Of a stretch of DNA of 64,000 nucleotides, positions 1-12,398 are shown in pieces; position 1 is the stretch's first letter, and the number at the start of each line of letters is the position of its first letter. Made by a program: the position numbers and the translations under genes. Source of the stretch: Carnegiea gigantea (lineage: Eukaryota > Streptophyta > Magnoliopsida > Caryophyllales > Cactaceae); the NCBI GenBank assembly GCA_029747015.1, contig JAKOGI010000004.1, forward strand, positions 235,001 to 299,000, given 5' to 3'. The notes under the pieces were generated by a model. That model did not search any database. It worked only from the letters and a program-made list of their open reading frames with translations, and was not told where the DNA came from.

Positions 1-4
1 ATCC

Positions 5-2158
5 TTAGTACTCTGGTGCAGCTGTTTTCTCACAGGAGAAGATGCTTAAGTTTTCTAATTTTCTTGCTCTTGACAATGCGACATAGAGTTGTCCATGTGA
101 GAAGCATGGTTCTTTTAGGTGAATACCAGCTTGTTCTAAGGTTTGACCTTGAGATTTATTTATGGTCATTGTAAAAGACAATTTAATTGGGAATTGTCTA
201 CATTTAAACTGGACTGGAAAGTTTAAAGAGGATGATGGTCGCATAGATATTCTTGATAGTAAAACAGTTTCTCCTTTATGGTATCCTGTTGCAATGGTGC
301 ACTGGATAATGTTGGGGAAGAAGTCTTTACAGATCAGTCTAGTTCCATTACAGAGTCCACCACTGGGATCTAAATTGTGCAACAAAATCATTGGGCTATT
401 AGGCTTTAATATGAGTGCGTGGGGACTGATGCCAGGTAGACATACTGTATGCAAGAATTCTTGTGGATAATTTATTGCATCCTCCCCATCAACGCTGTCA
501 AAGCTATTATATGTAATAGCTTTTCCTGAAAATTTAGCTATTATGAGCTCATTGATTGCATCAACTTCTTCTTTTCTTGGAGCTAATATAGCCCTTTTTG
601 AGAAGATATTAGGGTCTATGTATTCTTGTTGCAATTCTGGTAAGATATTAGGTATTAGCTTAGGCACTTCTACATTGACCATCTTCATGGATGACATTAT
701 GCATGGTGATAGTTTTATCTGTGTAATACTTTCTGTTTGTAAGTTGCCATTCCCAAGGTTAAGAAGAAAATCTGAAAATAGAGGGTCTCCTTTGGCTCTC
801 ATGTTTTCTATGAGGCTGAGTTTTTTTAGTTGAGACCAAAGTGAGGAGCTTACTAAACTTGCATCAACAGCTTCTGCTTGTGTTTTGTGGGGAAGTACTG
901 GTAGTACTTGTCTGAAGTCACCTCCAAATACAATAATTTTTCCCCCAAATAGTTCATCTGAGTTGCATAAATCTTTAAGTAGGATATCAAGTGCTTCAAT
1001 GTTGTGTCTGTGAGCCATTGAGGCTTCATCCCAAATGATTAGTGAGCATTCTTTTAATAGAACTGTAAGGATGCTTTGTTTTCGAGCATTATAATTGATG
1101 TTGCTTTCATGATCAAGTGGTAGTTTAAAGCGAGAATGTGCAGTTCTACCAGTTGGAATGTTTGCAGCAGCTATGCCAGAACTTGCTGTTGGTAAAATAA
1201 TTTTGCCTAATTGCCTTACTCTTGCATCTAATGCACAATATAAGAATGTCTTCCTAGTTCCACCAGGACCATCTATAAAAAATGCACTTGGTTTTTTGTA
1301 TTTGATGTGGTACATAATTTCTTTGTAAGCCAATTTTTATCCTGCGTTTAGCTTTTTTCGAGTAGAAAATAGGTTTTCTAGAATTGGTGCAGCACATGCA
1401 TCTCTTACATCTTTTGTCCAATCAATCACACAGTTAACTTCTGTCAATAATTCTGATAAATTGAAGTCAACTAGTGATTTTGCCATTCCTTCCAAGCATT
1501 TTTGTACTGCTGTGACTGTTTGGTGCAGGATCCAAACTTCATTATTGTTGTCTGTGCTGTATTGGAAATCTTCTGATAAATGTGTGTAATATTTTGACCA
1601 TACATCCTTCGCATTTGGAGGCTCAGAAAAAATTAGTAGTGTAGCAAATAAGCGACTTAATGCTGATGGCATTTGGACTCCGATCCCTTCTTCCATACAA
1701 ATTTCAATAGTGTTGTCTGATTCAAGGAATCCATGTTGTGTAGCTGCTTCTTGAAATGAACTACATAATTTGCCATTTGCTATGAGTAAGTCTGTGAATG
1801 ATATAGGGCCTTGAATGTTAGCTAGTAGTAGTTGAAGGTAGAATCTCTCATCTTCTGATGGTGTTGCATAGGCAATTCTTCCTATTGTTTTCCCTTTTGT
1901 TCTTTCTTCCCATTCTTTTTCTTTTCCATCCCAAATGAAATGCTCTGGGAATTCTGGATATAAGTATTTTTCATTTGGTCCCAACTGTGAATTTTTTTCA
2001 AAAAATGCAACTAACATAGTCTTTGTTCAATGTTCATCTTTCATTATTCTTTGAAGTGTTTCTTTGCCAGAGAATTGAACTATTTGCATGCTTGGTGTAT
2101 GTACAGGCATGGGTAGTACAGGAGAATACATGGTATAAAGATCAAAGTCGAATATTCT
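5..2158 (-). pseudogene. Helitron Pif1-type helicase half of Rep/helicase
   Basis: This is the C-terminal half of the Helitron replication protein, a 5'-3' DNA helicase of the Pif1/RecD superfamily 1B. From 1333 down to 5 one frame of about 440 residues is open. It shows a Walker A motif written GPGGTRKT, where the family has GTGKT, a Walker B motif IIWDEAS, a GDFRQVLPV motif and the late helicase motif YVALSRAR. The linker region (2017-1337, about 226 residues) is in the same frame but is cut off by a TAA just before the helicase. A further in-frame TGA lies near 2033. The G-to-R change in Walker A would by itself be expected to abolish ATP binding. The final stop codon is in the window, so the C-terminus is complete. 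Confidence 0.9.
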
Positions 2159-4563
2159 CTATGCAGCTTCAGGTGGTGAAATCCAACGAGCTGATTGATA
2201 TCTTGAAATTTCATCATGTCTTATTTCTTCATTTGTTGAAAATAACCTAAAGGAAACTTTGTCATGACCTTTGTAGACATATTTGTATAGATATTTGACT
2301 GCTTTTATTGTTGAGCACATTTCAATGTTGCCATGATTGTTAAATATTGCAAGGAGGAATGGAATATATGGAATAACCCAACGGTTATCAAGCACACCAC
2401 CTCTCATGTGTATTTCTTCTCCTATGTTTCTTCTTCTATAAAGTGGGTATGATTCAGCATTAGTTGTTGTATACTTTGTAAATGCTTTTGGATAGTTGAA
2501 TCTACATATTTTTTGTTGACCTTTTTGTTCCATGCAACCACAAGTTGAGAAGTTTGGACCACATGGACCATGCATCATATGATTATGAACTAAATTTCAC
2601 AAGTACATATGCTCAATGCTAGGTATCTCTGCACTCACTTACTTGTCAAAATCCTCTGGGTTTTTTATTTTCTATTGCTTGTCAAGGATAATTAAGATAT
2701 GTGCATGTGGTAAGCCTATTTTTTGAAATTCAACAACTTGTATCTTTGCTGCAACTTTTCCAAAAATGTGTTTGTTCATTATCTGGTCTGATAATTCCTT
2801 TAGCTTGGAGTGGAATACTCTTGCAATCAGATCTGTTCTATTCTCAGTTTTCTCATATTGTTGAAGTTCATCTTGGATTTCTGGCCACTTAGGATTACAG
2901 GTAATATTTATAAACAGATCTGGTTTGCCATATTTTTGCACAAGAGATATAGCATCTAAAAATCTATGTTCTATATCTCTTGGACCTCCAACAAATGAAG
3001 GGGGGAGTATCACTCAATGGCCAATATTGTGACCTGTTGTTTCTCCATGCTCTATACTGTCAAGAATTCCTTGGTATAATTCAGCTCTGATCTCTTTTTG
3101 CTTCTTCCTGTAGAAGTCAAGCCTTGTGTTCTCAAGTTTGACATACATATCCACTATGTACTGTTGGAATAATCTCCCCATCTTCAGTATGTAACTTGTA
3201 TCTGTCAGTCTAATATGGAGCTTGTAAGCATAATACTCTCTGCAAGACATGCTTTTTCTGTTGGCTGCTGCATTTATATTAAACAAATTGATAGGTTAAT
3301 AAATGAATAGTATTATATTATTAAAATGACAATTTCAACAAAGATCATTGGATTATTTCTATAATAAAAGACTGAACAATTAGTAGGGATATGTTACTTA
3401 GGATTGTGATGGAGGTGATTGTATTACCTGAATGATTTTCCATCAGAATGCTTTCTTCTATTTTCGGACAAACATTTGAACCGTTGGAGATTTGTCTGTG
3501 ATGAAGCTGTTCTATATTCTTAGACAGCTTCTCCAACTCGAGATGCCAGCCACAATCTCCAAATGAAAATATAATTGGGTATTGTAAAGGACCATAGCAA
3601 CCATAGTAATGCTTTATTTTGGTGTGACTTATTTGACTTTCCATGTACAAGTATATGCGGACCATGGTGTGCATCACTTTGAGGTGTGTCAACCCAAATT
3701 CCAGCTACCTCTTCTGAAGAAGGTTTATTATATGTTCTTTGATCTGGAATAGAATTTTGGTTAATGCTGATTGTTGTTGTATCATGAATTACATAGTCTT
3801 TAAGTGCCCTGAAAAATTTGTCATAAGGATTTTCCTGAAGAATATAGATCAATTGAGTAACTACATTAGCTTTTAACTCATTATATACACCTGATCTATT
3901 CTCAATTTCATGACATGGATCATAGAAGTATAATTGTAGATACTTTGGGGGTTGGGTATCTGAAGGTATAAGATTAGGCAAATAATGGTACAATTGACCT
4001 TGAAGCATAAATACATATATTCCTTTCACTGATTTACTCTCATGGTTACCTCCAATGGAACTAAATGCAAACATATTGCTGTAGATTCTAGCAAACTATC
4101 TAAAGTGTACAGCATCTTCATTCTTTGAAGTCAAGAGCCGTTCTAACTCTTTAGGGACAGAGTTCATAGCTAACGTGATTTTCTCTTTTTGACAACAGAA
4201 ATAATTTGTTTCATGCTTAAAAAGTTTTGCTTAATAATATTGGCAGATCGTGCGTGGTGGTAGCATCAAAGGGAAATGAGGTACAGGATTTTCTTGCAAA
4301 GCAGCACCTATTCCTGCAATATATATGTTTTAGTTTTTTGCTCTATTAATTTCAGCATACCATGTAGATAGAAAATATTTAAAAAACTTTAGAAATTGAG
4401 CAGAAGTTGAATGGGAAATTATGCTTAGTTTTTGTGTACGCCTTTTTTTCCTTCCAAATGGCTCTGTACATCCATTACAATAAGTGTTAGTAATTATGTA
4501 GTTGAATTTTTGTAGAGGAATAAATTTGCATATTTCATTTGATTTTATATATATATATATATA

Positions 4564-4620
<57 letters not shown>

Positions 4621-5100
4621 AAAGTGCCACTTACGTAGTTGTCCTTCACACGTTGTTTTTGTTGGTGAATTTGCCTGTTTTTTACATCTTTGTTTTGATC
4701 TCCTGTCTGGATTTTCTAATGTTGCATATGATGTACGTAACTTCTGCTCTAAATTTTCACCAGCTGGTTCTGATATAGAGGACATCATATGAAAGCATCA
4801 TTGCCTATTACGAAGGTTTGGTAATGTATTTCCAAAATTTGCAGTTGTTTGCTCAGCAGTCATGTCAGTATACCTCTTTAAACGATTTTGTTAGCGTTGT
4901 GTTAATATACTTGCTGAATTTTTAGCATTATCCAAAGGGATGTGTTTGTCTTTTGTATTTCTCTGTGCTTTCTTCCTTCGATGAATTGGTACACTTGAAA
5001 TTTGTTTACTCAATAGGTCAACATCACTTGTTCTTCGGTAGCATCATTGTCTACTTTGAACAGGAATTGCATTAATTGGAATAGCTTCTTCTGTATCATC
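2159..5100 (-). pseudogene. Helitron Rep (HUH nuclease) half of Rep/helicase
   Basis: This is the N-terminal half of the Helitron protein, the rolling-circle nuclease. Reading down the minus strand, 4074-3345 gives the region usual upstream of Rep in plant Helitrons (FAFSSIGG, LQLYFYDPCHE, KIKHYYGCYGPLQYP), split by a frameshift near 3600. Bases 3286-2672 give the Helitron_like_N region and the HUH motif, GLPHAHILIIL. Bases 2578-2159 give the CGPNFSTCGCM cysteine cluster and the tyrosine region YLYKYVYKGHD. Stops interrupt the frame at about 2650, 2600 and 2160; the last is a TGG-to-TAG change at the join to the linker. Bases 4330-5100 keep only scraps of the basic N-terminus (NRLKRYTDMTAEQ) on both sides of a TA microsatellite. 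The copy is non-functional. Confidence 0.88.
4548..4618. repeat. (TA)n microsatellite in the Helitron N-terminal region
   Basis: An almost pure TA run interrupts the 5' part of the Rep/helicase remnant. Open frames through it that read as alternating Tyr-Ile are artefacts of the repeat. Confidence 0.95.
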
Positions 5101-5705
5101 CTGTTCTAATATAGCTGTGCCAGAAACTATATCTTCAGTTCTGTTTCTCTGCCTTCTACTGGATGCCTTCTTGTATAGGTATTCTTATGAATTCTAAATA
5201 AAGATTAATCTGAATTCTGTACTTATGTTCTAACATAGTAATTTCGTATTTGAATTAGACGTATAAGATATTTCCATAATATTATCCTACCATATATTTG
5301 TTTATTTATCATATTATATATGTAAGCAGTAATAAAGGCAAAGTATCTTAGTAGACACATCTTAGAAATCTATATATAAGCTGAACAGAACATATACCAA
5401 ATGCAATTACAAAGTCACCAATTCATATGCAAGAAGATTTAAACAGATAGACATTTTGAAAAGCCTACAACTTATATACTACATGTACTATATTATAGCT
5501 GGATAATATCAACAAGATCTATTGATCGATTACTGAGAGATCCATCAGTGAGTCGCTGTTTTCTTGGAGAGAATCAAGGAACAGTTCATAGTATAATTCT
5601 ATACTGCAAACTTGTAAGGCTTGCTGTATTAGCCTTCATTTTAAACAGCTGAGAGTAGCTTTGGCTAGTTATGGAACCATATTCTTCAGCTTGCTCTGTT
5701 AGTCT
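5101..5705. other. Helitron spacer, no gene seen
   Basis: This AT-rich stretch lies between the Rep/helicase N-terminus and the unknown cargo gene. I see no supported coding region, RNA gene or repeat here. Confidence 0.5.
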
Positions 5706-6490
5706 TCATCCTGAGTATTTGACAATGGCTTTGCCTTTATCTTGTGTAGCAATCTTGCTACGTAGCAGTTCACACTTTTTATGGCTCCTAGAACATTCAG
5801 CCCATGCTGTTTGCATTGCTTTATAGTTAACATCATCCACGGTAAACTGATACAATGCTTGTAGGTAGTTCAGAGTTTTCCTTGTAGCATTTTGCATTGC
5901 ATCTAATGGAGTCTTGTAGATATCACTTAATAAGTAATGCTCTTGATCAACATATGAAAGACATTGCACCATGAGGCATGATTGATAGTGGTAATTATCC
6001 AAAGTTACATTCTCATAGGAGTGCAATCTGATAGGTAGCTCATTAGCAATGTGTCCAAGAAATTCCACGAAGTTCATCATAACTGTACTTGCTAAGGTTA
6101 AATTTGAATTACTTATTGTAGCTACCAAGTGTGTGGAAGGTGCAAGGATGGATTTCAACTTCTGAGCTTGCTCCTTGTATAACTAGGCAGATTTCTTGTA
6201 AGCAATTGTTAGTTCCCAATTAACATCATAAACAGTGAATCATATGTCTTTACCAAATACATAACTGCTTGTAGGGCAGCACTTTCTTCACCTTCTATGA
6301 TAGTGTTCTTAGGAACTCCTTGGTGTACCATAGATATCAAGCTATGTTCATTTTTTAGAAATACAGAGCTAACCCCTTGAAATCAACCACTCCGCACATA
6401 AACTGGTGGCAACAGATTGAGAAGAGCAACAATTCTTGCTAGAAGACTTTTGTAAGAAATTTGAAATGTCATTTTTCGTGGATCCATTTT
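5706..6490 (-). pseudogene. Unrecognised Helitron cargo gene, broken
   Basis: I do not recognise this protein. A likely start (MDPRKMTFQISYKS) lies near 6487 and the stop near 5706, giving about 260 residues if read through one frameshift near 6240 and two stops (near 6390 and 6180). The longest open part is 150 residues (6158-5706), ending KGKAIVKYSG. The sequence looks mainly helical and soluble, with no obvious membrane segment. A pattern occurs twice: FTVYDVNWELTIAYKKSA near 6230 and FTVDDVNYKAMQTAWAEC near 5840. Each is followed by a KL(K/R)S-like stretch, which suggests a duplicated helical module. It is on the same strand as the other Helitron genes and lies between Rep/helicase and RPA, so it may be Helitron cargo. 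Its function is unknown. Confidence 0.45.
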
Positions 6491-6824
6491 GGTGAAAGAA
6501 ATCAGAGTCAAGTTTTTATCAACTGATGTTCAAAAAATGCATGCATGGACAGTTAACTATTACAACTGATGTAATATACCTAGGTTAACATATTCAGTTG
6601 AAACTAAAAAACTATAGTTTATTTCTAGCATAATAATCACTTAGTAAATAATTGAACCTCGAATAATATCGAGAAGAACACAAGTGGATATTTATAGTCA
6701 AATATGACATGCAAAGTTTGAACACACAGTCTAGATACCATGAGACTGAAATATCTCAAGATATTATATACCTAACAGAAGAAAGCATGCATTTTCCATA
6801 AATATTGAGTTTGCTGAAATTTTA
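6491..6824. other. Helitron spacer with a dispersed ~85-base repeat
   Basis: No gene seen. About 85 bases at 6545-6625 (containing CAGTTAACTATTACAACTG) recur diverged at 7205-7285, just before the second tandem unit. The two copies therefore probably mark the left edges of successive repeat units. Confidence 0.5.
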
Positions 6825-7059
6825 ATTTTTAATTTCTGCAACGAAAAAATAAAATATATTGTTTAAAATTGAGAGAAAACCACATAAACAAGAAATCTGT
6901 GTGTGTCCATGAGAAACACAAAGAATAATAGAAACAAAGTGGAACAAAAACACACAAAGATATAGGAACTGACCTTTCTGCCTCTACTTTGCTCAACCAC
7001 AATATACTCTTAGAAAAGTTATATGAGCTTGAATTTGCAAGAACCAATATGCATAGACA

Positions 7060-7123
<64 letters not shown>

Positions 7124-7807
7124 AGAGAATGAATCAGCAAGATAGAACAACAGAATGAAAGGATCTGCGATTGCATGGTATCCTAAACTGTAGGACATTT
7201 TTGCATAGCCAGTTAACTATGACAATTAATGTAATATACATTGGTTAACATATTGAGTTGAAATTAAAAGCTGTAGTTTATTTGGAAGATAGAATTGTTA
7301 TGAAATTTGGACTGTAGATTTCTAATATGAAGAAAAGAGTTCTGTATTTTCATCGCACATGCAAGCTAAAATTTAAGGAAACATAGGTACACAGAGAACC
7401 TATGTGTGTGTATCCATGACACAGACAAAGACACATAGAAGGGAAGAGGAAGAAAAACACACAAAGATCGAAAAACTAACCTTTCTACCTCTACTTTGCC
7501 GAACCAGAATAGACGTTTTGAAAAGTTATATCAGCTTTAATTTGAAAGGAACGATACAGAAGACACCTACATATAGGAAAGAAATTCATAAATCAGTAAG
7601 ATAGAGCAATAAAATGGGAGCATCTGTTACATGGCATGGTATGCTGCATGAGATTTCTTACTATAAGATAGAATTGTTATGAAATTTGGACTGCATATTT
7701 CTAATTTGAAGAAAAAAAGTTATGTATTTTGATCACAGATACAAGCTAAAATTTACAGAAACATGCATACACAGAGAACCTGTGTGTGTATGCATGAGAC
7801 AGACAAA

Positions 7808-7869
<62 letters not shown>

Positions 7870-8105
7870 GAAGGAAAAAGAAAGAGAAATACACAAAGAT
7901 GGAAGAACTAACCTTTCTACCTCTACTTTGCTTAAACATAATAGAACCTTGGAAAAGTTATATAAGCTTGAGTTTCAAAGGAACAATACAGAAGACAGCC
8001 ATATATAGGAAAGAAACTAATATTATAATATAAATTACTAAGATAAAGCAATATAATAAGAGCATCTGCTGTTACATGGAATGGTCAGGTGCATGAGATT
8101 TCTGA
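6825..8105. repeat. Three tandem copies of a ~400-base unit
   Basis: Three diverged direct copies lie at about 6825-7190, 7288-7660 and 7669-8105. Shared blocks include ACCTTTCTACCTCTACTTTG, AAAGTTATAT followed by AGCTT, and an end with GAGCATCTG then ATGAGATTTCT. Each copy carries a CACACAAAGAT purine block. The first copy has a TA microsatellite at 7062-7117, and the third has a CA run at 7811-7858 followed by TA. On the minus strand the shared block reads AGAAAGGTTAGT, which resembles a splice donor, so these could be repeated leader exons. That reading is a guess. Confidence 0.75.
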
Positions 8106-9250
8106 CTTTTTGAATGAGTAATCACTACAGTTTTCTTTGTCTAGAAGAATATCTTATCTTGAAATTACCACATATTTCAATTAACACGTGCTCTCCACTT
8201 TCTTATATATATCTTAACATGCATAATAAATCATTTATGTTGTCCTCCCTTTTTTTTTGGCCTTTATTATTCAACCAGATTCAATTTTTAACCTGTATAT
8301 ATATCTTTCTAATGACTACATTTTCCTCAGAAACATTCTCTTCTTCTGCTATATTTATCCCAAGATAGTTATGCTAGTCAATATGTTTCTGTATTACTCT
8401 GTTGTTTGCCATTTGATAGATATCTATGCTTCATATTCTTTTCAAATAGGACTTTAACTCTAAAATGTTATATTCAGATTTAACTTCTTTTTAGTTTTAT
8501 ATATACTTCTATATTGATTTTCTATCTCACCTAATGGTGCATGAAATTATTTGGTCTGATGTCATGTTTAACGATGAATTCAATAACAAAAAATTATCAT
8601 AGACAATTGTACATAGATTTCGATTGGTTGTAACAATTTTAGTAATTTATTATTTGGAAAGAAAACATGATTAAAATTTGACCATTTAATAATGCAATTG
8701 GAAAACATCTCAATAAAAAGATAACTTTAAAACCTTTGTACTCATATGTAACAGAATCATTTGCTGATATAATTTGTTGTTTTTATATGAAACATCTAAA
8801 TACAGCCAGGAATAGGTACTATTGTACATAGTCATAACCAAAAAAGAGTCCAACTACATACTCTTTCTTGACAACAATGAACCATGACCATCAATGTTTA
8901 TAAAATAACCAAAAAACATCAGTCACCACCATTCATGTTGAGCACCAAAATGAAGACCATCTGCACAGCCAAAAATCTGCACCTTCTCAGTTAAACTTTC
9001 ACTATCATATTATCTATGTCTGACATAATCACCATAACTAATGACATAACCCAGCAAAAAGTACGCAGTGAAGGATGCCAAAAGTTCTCCTTCACAGTTT
9101 CACTTGTACTTTCACCTGACCCTATTTTTATCCTGGCATTAGAATCTTATGCATACCATCATATACACCTTGATTCCTTCACTCAGCTGGTTCATCTAGA
9201 GAGACCTCTTTATTACCCATTTCAAGATCCTACTTATGGTAAATGTTACT
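8106..9250. other. Helitron spacer downstream of the RPA-like gene
   Basis: This AT-rich sequence probably contains the 3' end of the RPA-like transcription unit. The plus-strand open frame at 9016-9276 is opposite the RPA remnant and has no family features. Nothing else is supported. Confidence 0.4.
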
Positions 9251-11575
9251 CTAGGTGTGAACTTGATATAGATTGATTTTTTTCCAAGTACCTCAGCAGC
9301 TTTAGCATAAAACTTTTCACGATCCTTAATCAAAAAGCAGAGGTTAACAACACTTATCTGTGAACTCTAGAAAAAAGACATTCTTTTGTAAATTATATTT
9401 GCTAAGCTAATTTAGAAGTTACCTCATACTCCATCCTGTACAGCTTCTCAGACTCAATGCCAAGGACTTTACTTGCATTATCAAAGAAAAGCATAACATT
9501 CCATGATCCAGTTATATCAACCAAGTCAAATTGAAAAATCATCCTGTCTATGTTTAACACTATATATATTAGAGTGAATGTTTGATGGATCAGCTAAATT
9601 TAGTTCAAAAGTAAATATGTTGTACAAACCTAGCTACTGATGTGCTTGTCCTCGCAGTACAAGATGACTTGGAACATTTGCACTTGGTTCCTATATCTTC
9701 ATACGTCTTAGTCCTACAAGTATCACAGCCCAGATACAAGCGAATCATTTTTTTTATCTAAGTTTTAAATACAGCCATAAATCCAAATGCATTGTCCATG
9801 CCTAGTATTGTTGCCCTTCAAAGTCATATATTTGTCAGAACAAAGACACAAACACAATGGACATAACATCATATAAATTAACAGGTAATGATAAGCTAGA
9901 ATCTGAAATTTGAAGCTTTTACAATAGCAGGTCCACATTGCTGAAAATCGTGAGAAAATGAAAACACTACATTTTCCTGTAGGAAAACATTAAATTCAAT
10001 ATTTAGTAGCATGCTAACGTTAACTAACCTTCATAGCTTTAAAATCACTAATCGATCGCAAGATAGCTTTCTTTACTGATACTTTGGCTCTTTCAACAGC
10101 TTCCCTCAAAGATTTCAGGTGGCAAACATTTTCAAAAGACCTACACATTTAACAGAAAAGACTACCTACATTTAGAGAAGACAAGTATAACCTAAACAGA
10201 AGATTATCAAGGGGAAATAAAACTTAATACCATTTAAGCAATTGCTCAGCCTTCTCTCCCCCAGGATGCAGATTCATCAATGTCGACATAGTTGTCGATA
10301 GTGAGAAACCTACACAATATAATCCTAAGTTAGCTCTCGAACTTGTAATTACCAGGAATGCCACTATATTTTCTTCTTCATACAAATAAAACTTGAATAT
10401 CGAATCAATATATTGAAGATCAACTAAAACAAACCTGTATGATGAGAAATCTTAAGTGCTGTAAGGCCAATAACAGAGAATGACTCCACCATACTAATCA
10501 ACTCTTCACAAGTACCAGTTGCCAAATCATTGTAGACTGATATAATCAAAGTCTCCTTCCCTTTATAGCTGTAAAAAAATTTCTCAAAGCATTAAGAATA
10601 GCATTGAAAAGAAGATAGACAAGTTATTCTAATTTATACACATATCTTTAGATATAAGATTACTACTCTGGAACTTAAACTGAAATCTCACACCTTTGAT
10701 CAGCCATAACAATTTCTCTGACAGGAACTTCACGACCACCTTCTTTCCTATCATCTTGAGCATAAATTGTCCGTAACGGCTCAACAAATAAAACAACACC
10801 CAGAACATCTGCAATTTTCATGTTACCAAACCCAAAGTTAAATTAAATTCATAAAGAACTTTAGTTAGAAAATTGTCATATTTAGAAACAAATACCATAG
10901 ATCATTACTCAATCAGCCCAGTTCTAAAGTATAGTGATAATAACTCACACACTACAACATGTCCATTAGTCATAGTAAATATATATGCTGAAAGAATAAA
11001 AACTTGTCATATCTCTCTGTAGACCAAGCTGCATGATTTATCTGAGAAATTGCACAATAGTCAGGAACATCATCCATGTCTGTTTCAGTAAAAAGTGGTC
11101 ATATGATTGTTCGATGAGTAAATTCCATCTCATATTTTTCTGGTCTCAATGGGAATTGTCTCTTCAAAGGCTTCACAACTGCATCCGACATCTCATACTC
11201 TTTTCTACACTTGATAGCTTCAGCATATGAAGCAATGTCATCACCAGATATGGTCACTCCTATTTGACCACCTTAACAAATAGGAACCAATAGCAACCAC
11301 ATAATACAAAACATCAATATCATTGATGATTAATAATGAATCAACTTAAACTTATCAATGCTAATATAATAGCAGCAAAGATTTTCTGAGAACATTTCTA
11401 ATACCTTTTCATCCTCCATGCGAATTCTCTAGTACATTATCTTGCTCGAGGATACCTGTGGCCGAGTTTTTTCTATAATCTTCACTTTGACAGCAAAGTG
11501 TCGTGATTTTTCTATCAAATCTCTAAGATACTTCTTACATGGAGCCATAACAACACACTGCACACCATAATCAAC
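9250..11575 (-). pseudogene. RPA1-like single-strand DNA-binding protein of Helitron (multi-exon, broken)
   Basis: This is related to the large subunit of replication protein A, which binds single-stranded DNA through OB folds. I place exons by GT/AG borders at 11405-11575, ~11005-11271, 10694-10808, 10435-10568, 10231-10309 and 10029-10140, then less certain ones to about 9250. The start ATG is at about 11548 (MAPCKKYLRDLIEKSRHF). Conserved pieces in order are VKIIEKTRP and GVTISGDDI (first OB fold), DVLGVVLFVEPL (second OB fold), then GCDTCRTKTYEDIGTKCKC (the zinc ribbon of the third OB fold, near 9700) and DLVDITGSWNVMLFFDNA (near 9500). A TAG near 11425 and a TGA near 11095 interrupt the first OB fold, so the copy is dead or nearly so. 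Being upstream of Rep/helicase fits Helitron-borne RPA genes. Confidence 0.8.
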
Positions 11576-11879
11576 CTACATTCCAAACTATTAGTTTGCC
11601 CATTACAATATGTCCAATTTCTAAAAACAGTGCAACATTACTTTAGGAGAACAATACTGAAATAAATGAACCTTGCATGCATTAGAATTCAACCTTAACC
11701 CAGGAGCATAAAGAGAGGAAATCCTACTGACATACTGACAGAACTTGTAAATAAATAAAACCTATTGAAGAGCCATGCAAGTAAAATTCTATCTAATACC
11801 AGTACCAGAGAAGCAAACCATCAAAAACCACAGCTGGGAATCTATTATCCAATAGAGAAATAAAAAAACAGCAGTGACA

Positions 11880-12200
11880 GAACCATCCAAAACCAGGACC
11901 AAATAACATGCATTTGAAGAAAAAGAAGAATGTACTAAAAAAACTAATCCCACCTCAAAAAAACTAACATATATTGGAAGAAGAAGAAAGAATAGCAAAC
12001 ATACAGTCAAAGAAGAGCAACAACTACTAAGAAAACTCATCCGAACTCCAAAAAAACTAACATGCATTCAAAAAAGAAGAATGTACCAAGCAAAATCATC
12101 CAAGCTTAAAAAACCAACATGCATTCAAAGAAGAGGAAGAATGTACCAAGAGAAGTCATCCAAGCTAACAAAAACCAACATGCATTGAAGAAAGAACAAA
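11880..12200. repeat. ~60-base minisatellite in the RPA leader intron
   Basis: Diverged units contain CCAACATGCATTCAAAGAAG followed by GAATGTACCAAG and CATCCAAGCT. The two best copies are at about 12052-12109 and 12110-12170, with partial copies on each side. The block lies between the promoter and the exon holding the start codon, so it is probably in the first intron of the RPA-like gene. Confidence 0.65.
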
Positions 12201-12305
12201 GAAGCAAGACGTTGAAGATTACCTTAACAACCAAGAAAGGAGCAAGAGCAATGACAGAACTGTGAAATGAAGAGCAGAATGCAAAGCAAATGATCAATGT
12301 AAGCC

Positions 12306-12313
12306 TTATATAA
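12306..12313 (-). promoter_or_regulatory. TATA box of the RPA-like gene
   Basis: The minus strand reads TTATATAAGG about 750 bases before the start codon. A plausible leader exon ends at GGTTGTTAAG|GTAATC near 12222. Its position fits a core promoter with a spliced 5' leader. It is a sequence match only. Confidence 0.45.
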
Positions 12314-12398
12314 ACACTTCCACAAAGCAGAAATCAGACTTGGGCCTCAAATTAAGTTCAGCCCAACATTGTAAATTGCTACAGTGCACGGGGTTACT

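Larger units (their letters stand above)
1..12330 (-). mobile_element. Decayed Helitron with Rep/helicase, unknown gene and RPA1-like gene
   Basis: Three minus-strand gene remnants lie in the order expected of a plant Helitron: an RPA1-like gene upstream, an unrecognised gene, then the Rep/helicase gene downstream. Plant Helitrons often carry RPA-like genes, so I read the block as one element. The upstream limit is inferred from a TATA box at 12306-12313 and from the Gypsy LTR that starts at 12856. I could not identify a 5' TC terminus. The 3' terminus (hairpin plus CTRR) must lie left of base 1, because the helicase stop codon is at about base 5. Stops and frameshifts throughout the coding parts show that the copy is dead. 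It could also be two adjacent Helitron fragments. Confidence 0.7.

Noticed and set aside
162..833. Plus-strand open frames opposite the helicase
   Set aside because: They are antisense shadows. The minus strand has all the helicase motifs.
4330..4792. Open frames rich in Tyr-Ile on both strands
   Set aside because: They come from the TA microsatellite at 4548-4618. The same applies at 6829-7176 and 12340-12848.
7722..8033. Open frame with a Thr-His repeat
   Set aside because: It is the CA microsatellite translated. There is no conserved sequence on either side.
6825..8105. CRISPR-like array
   Set aside because: The units are ~400 bases, diverged and lack short unique spacers. The DNA is eukaryotic.
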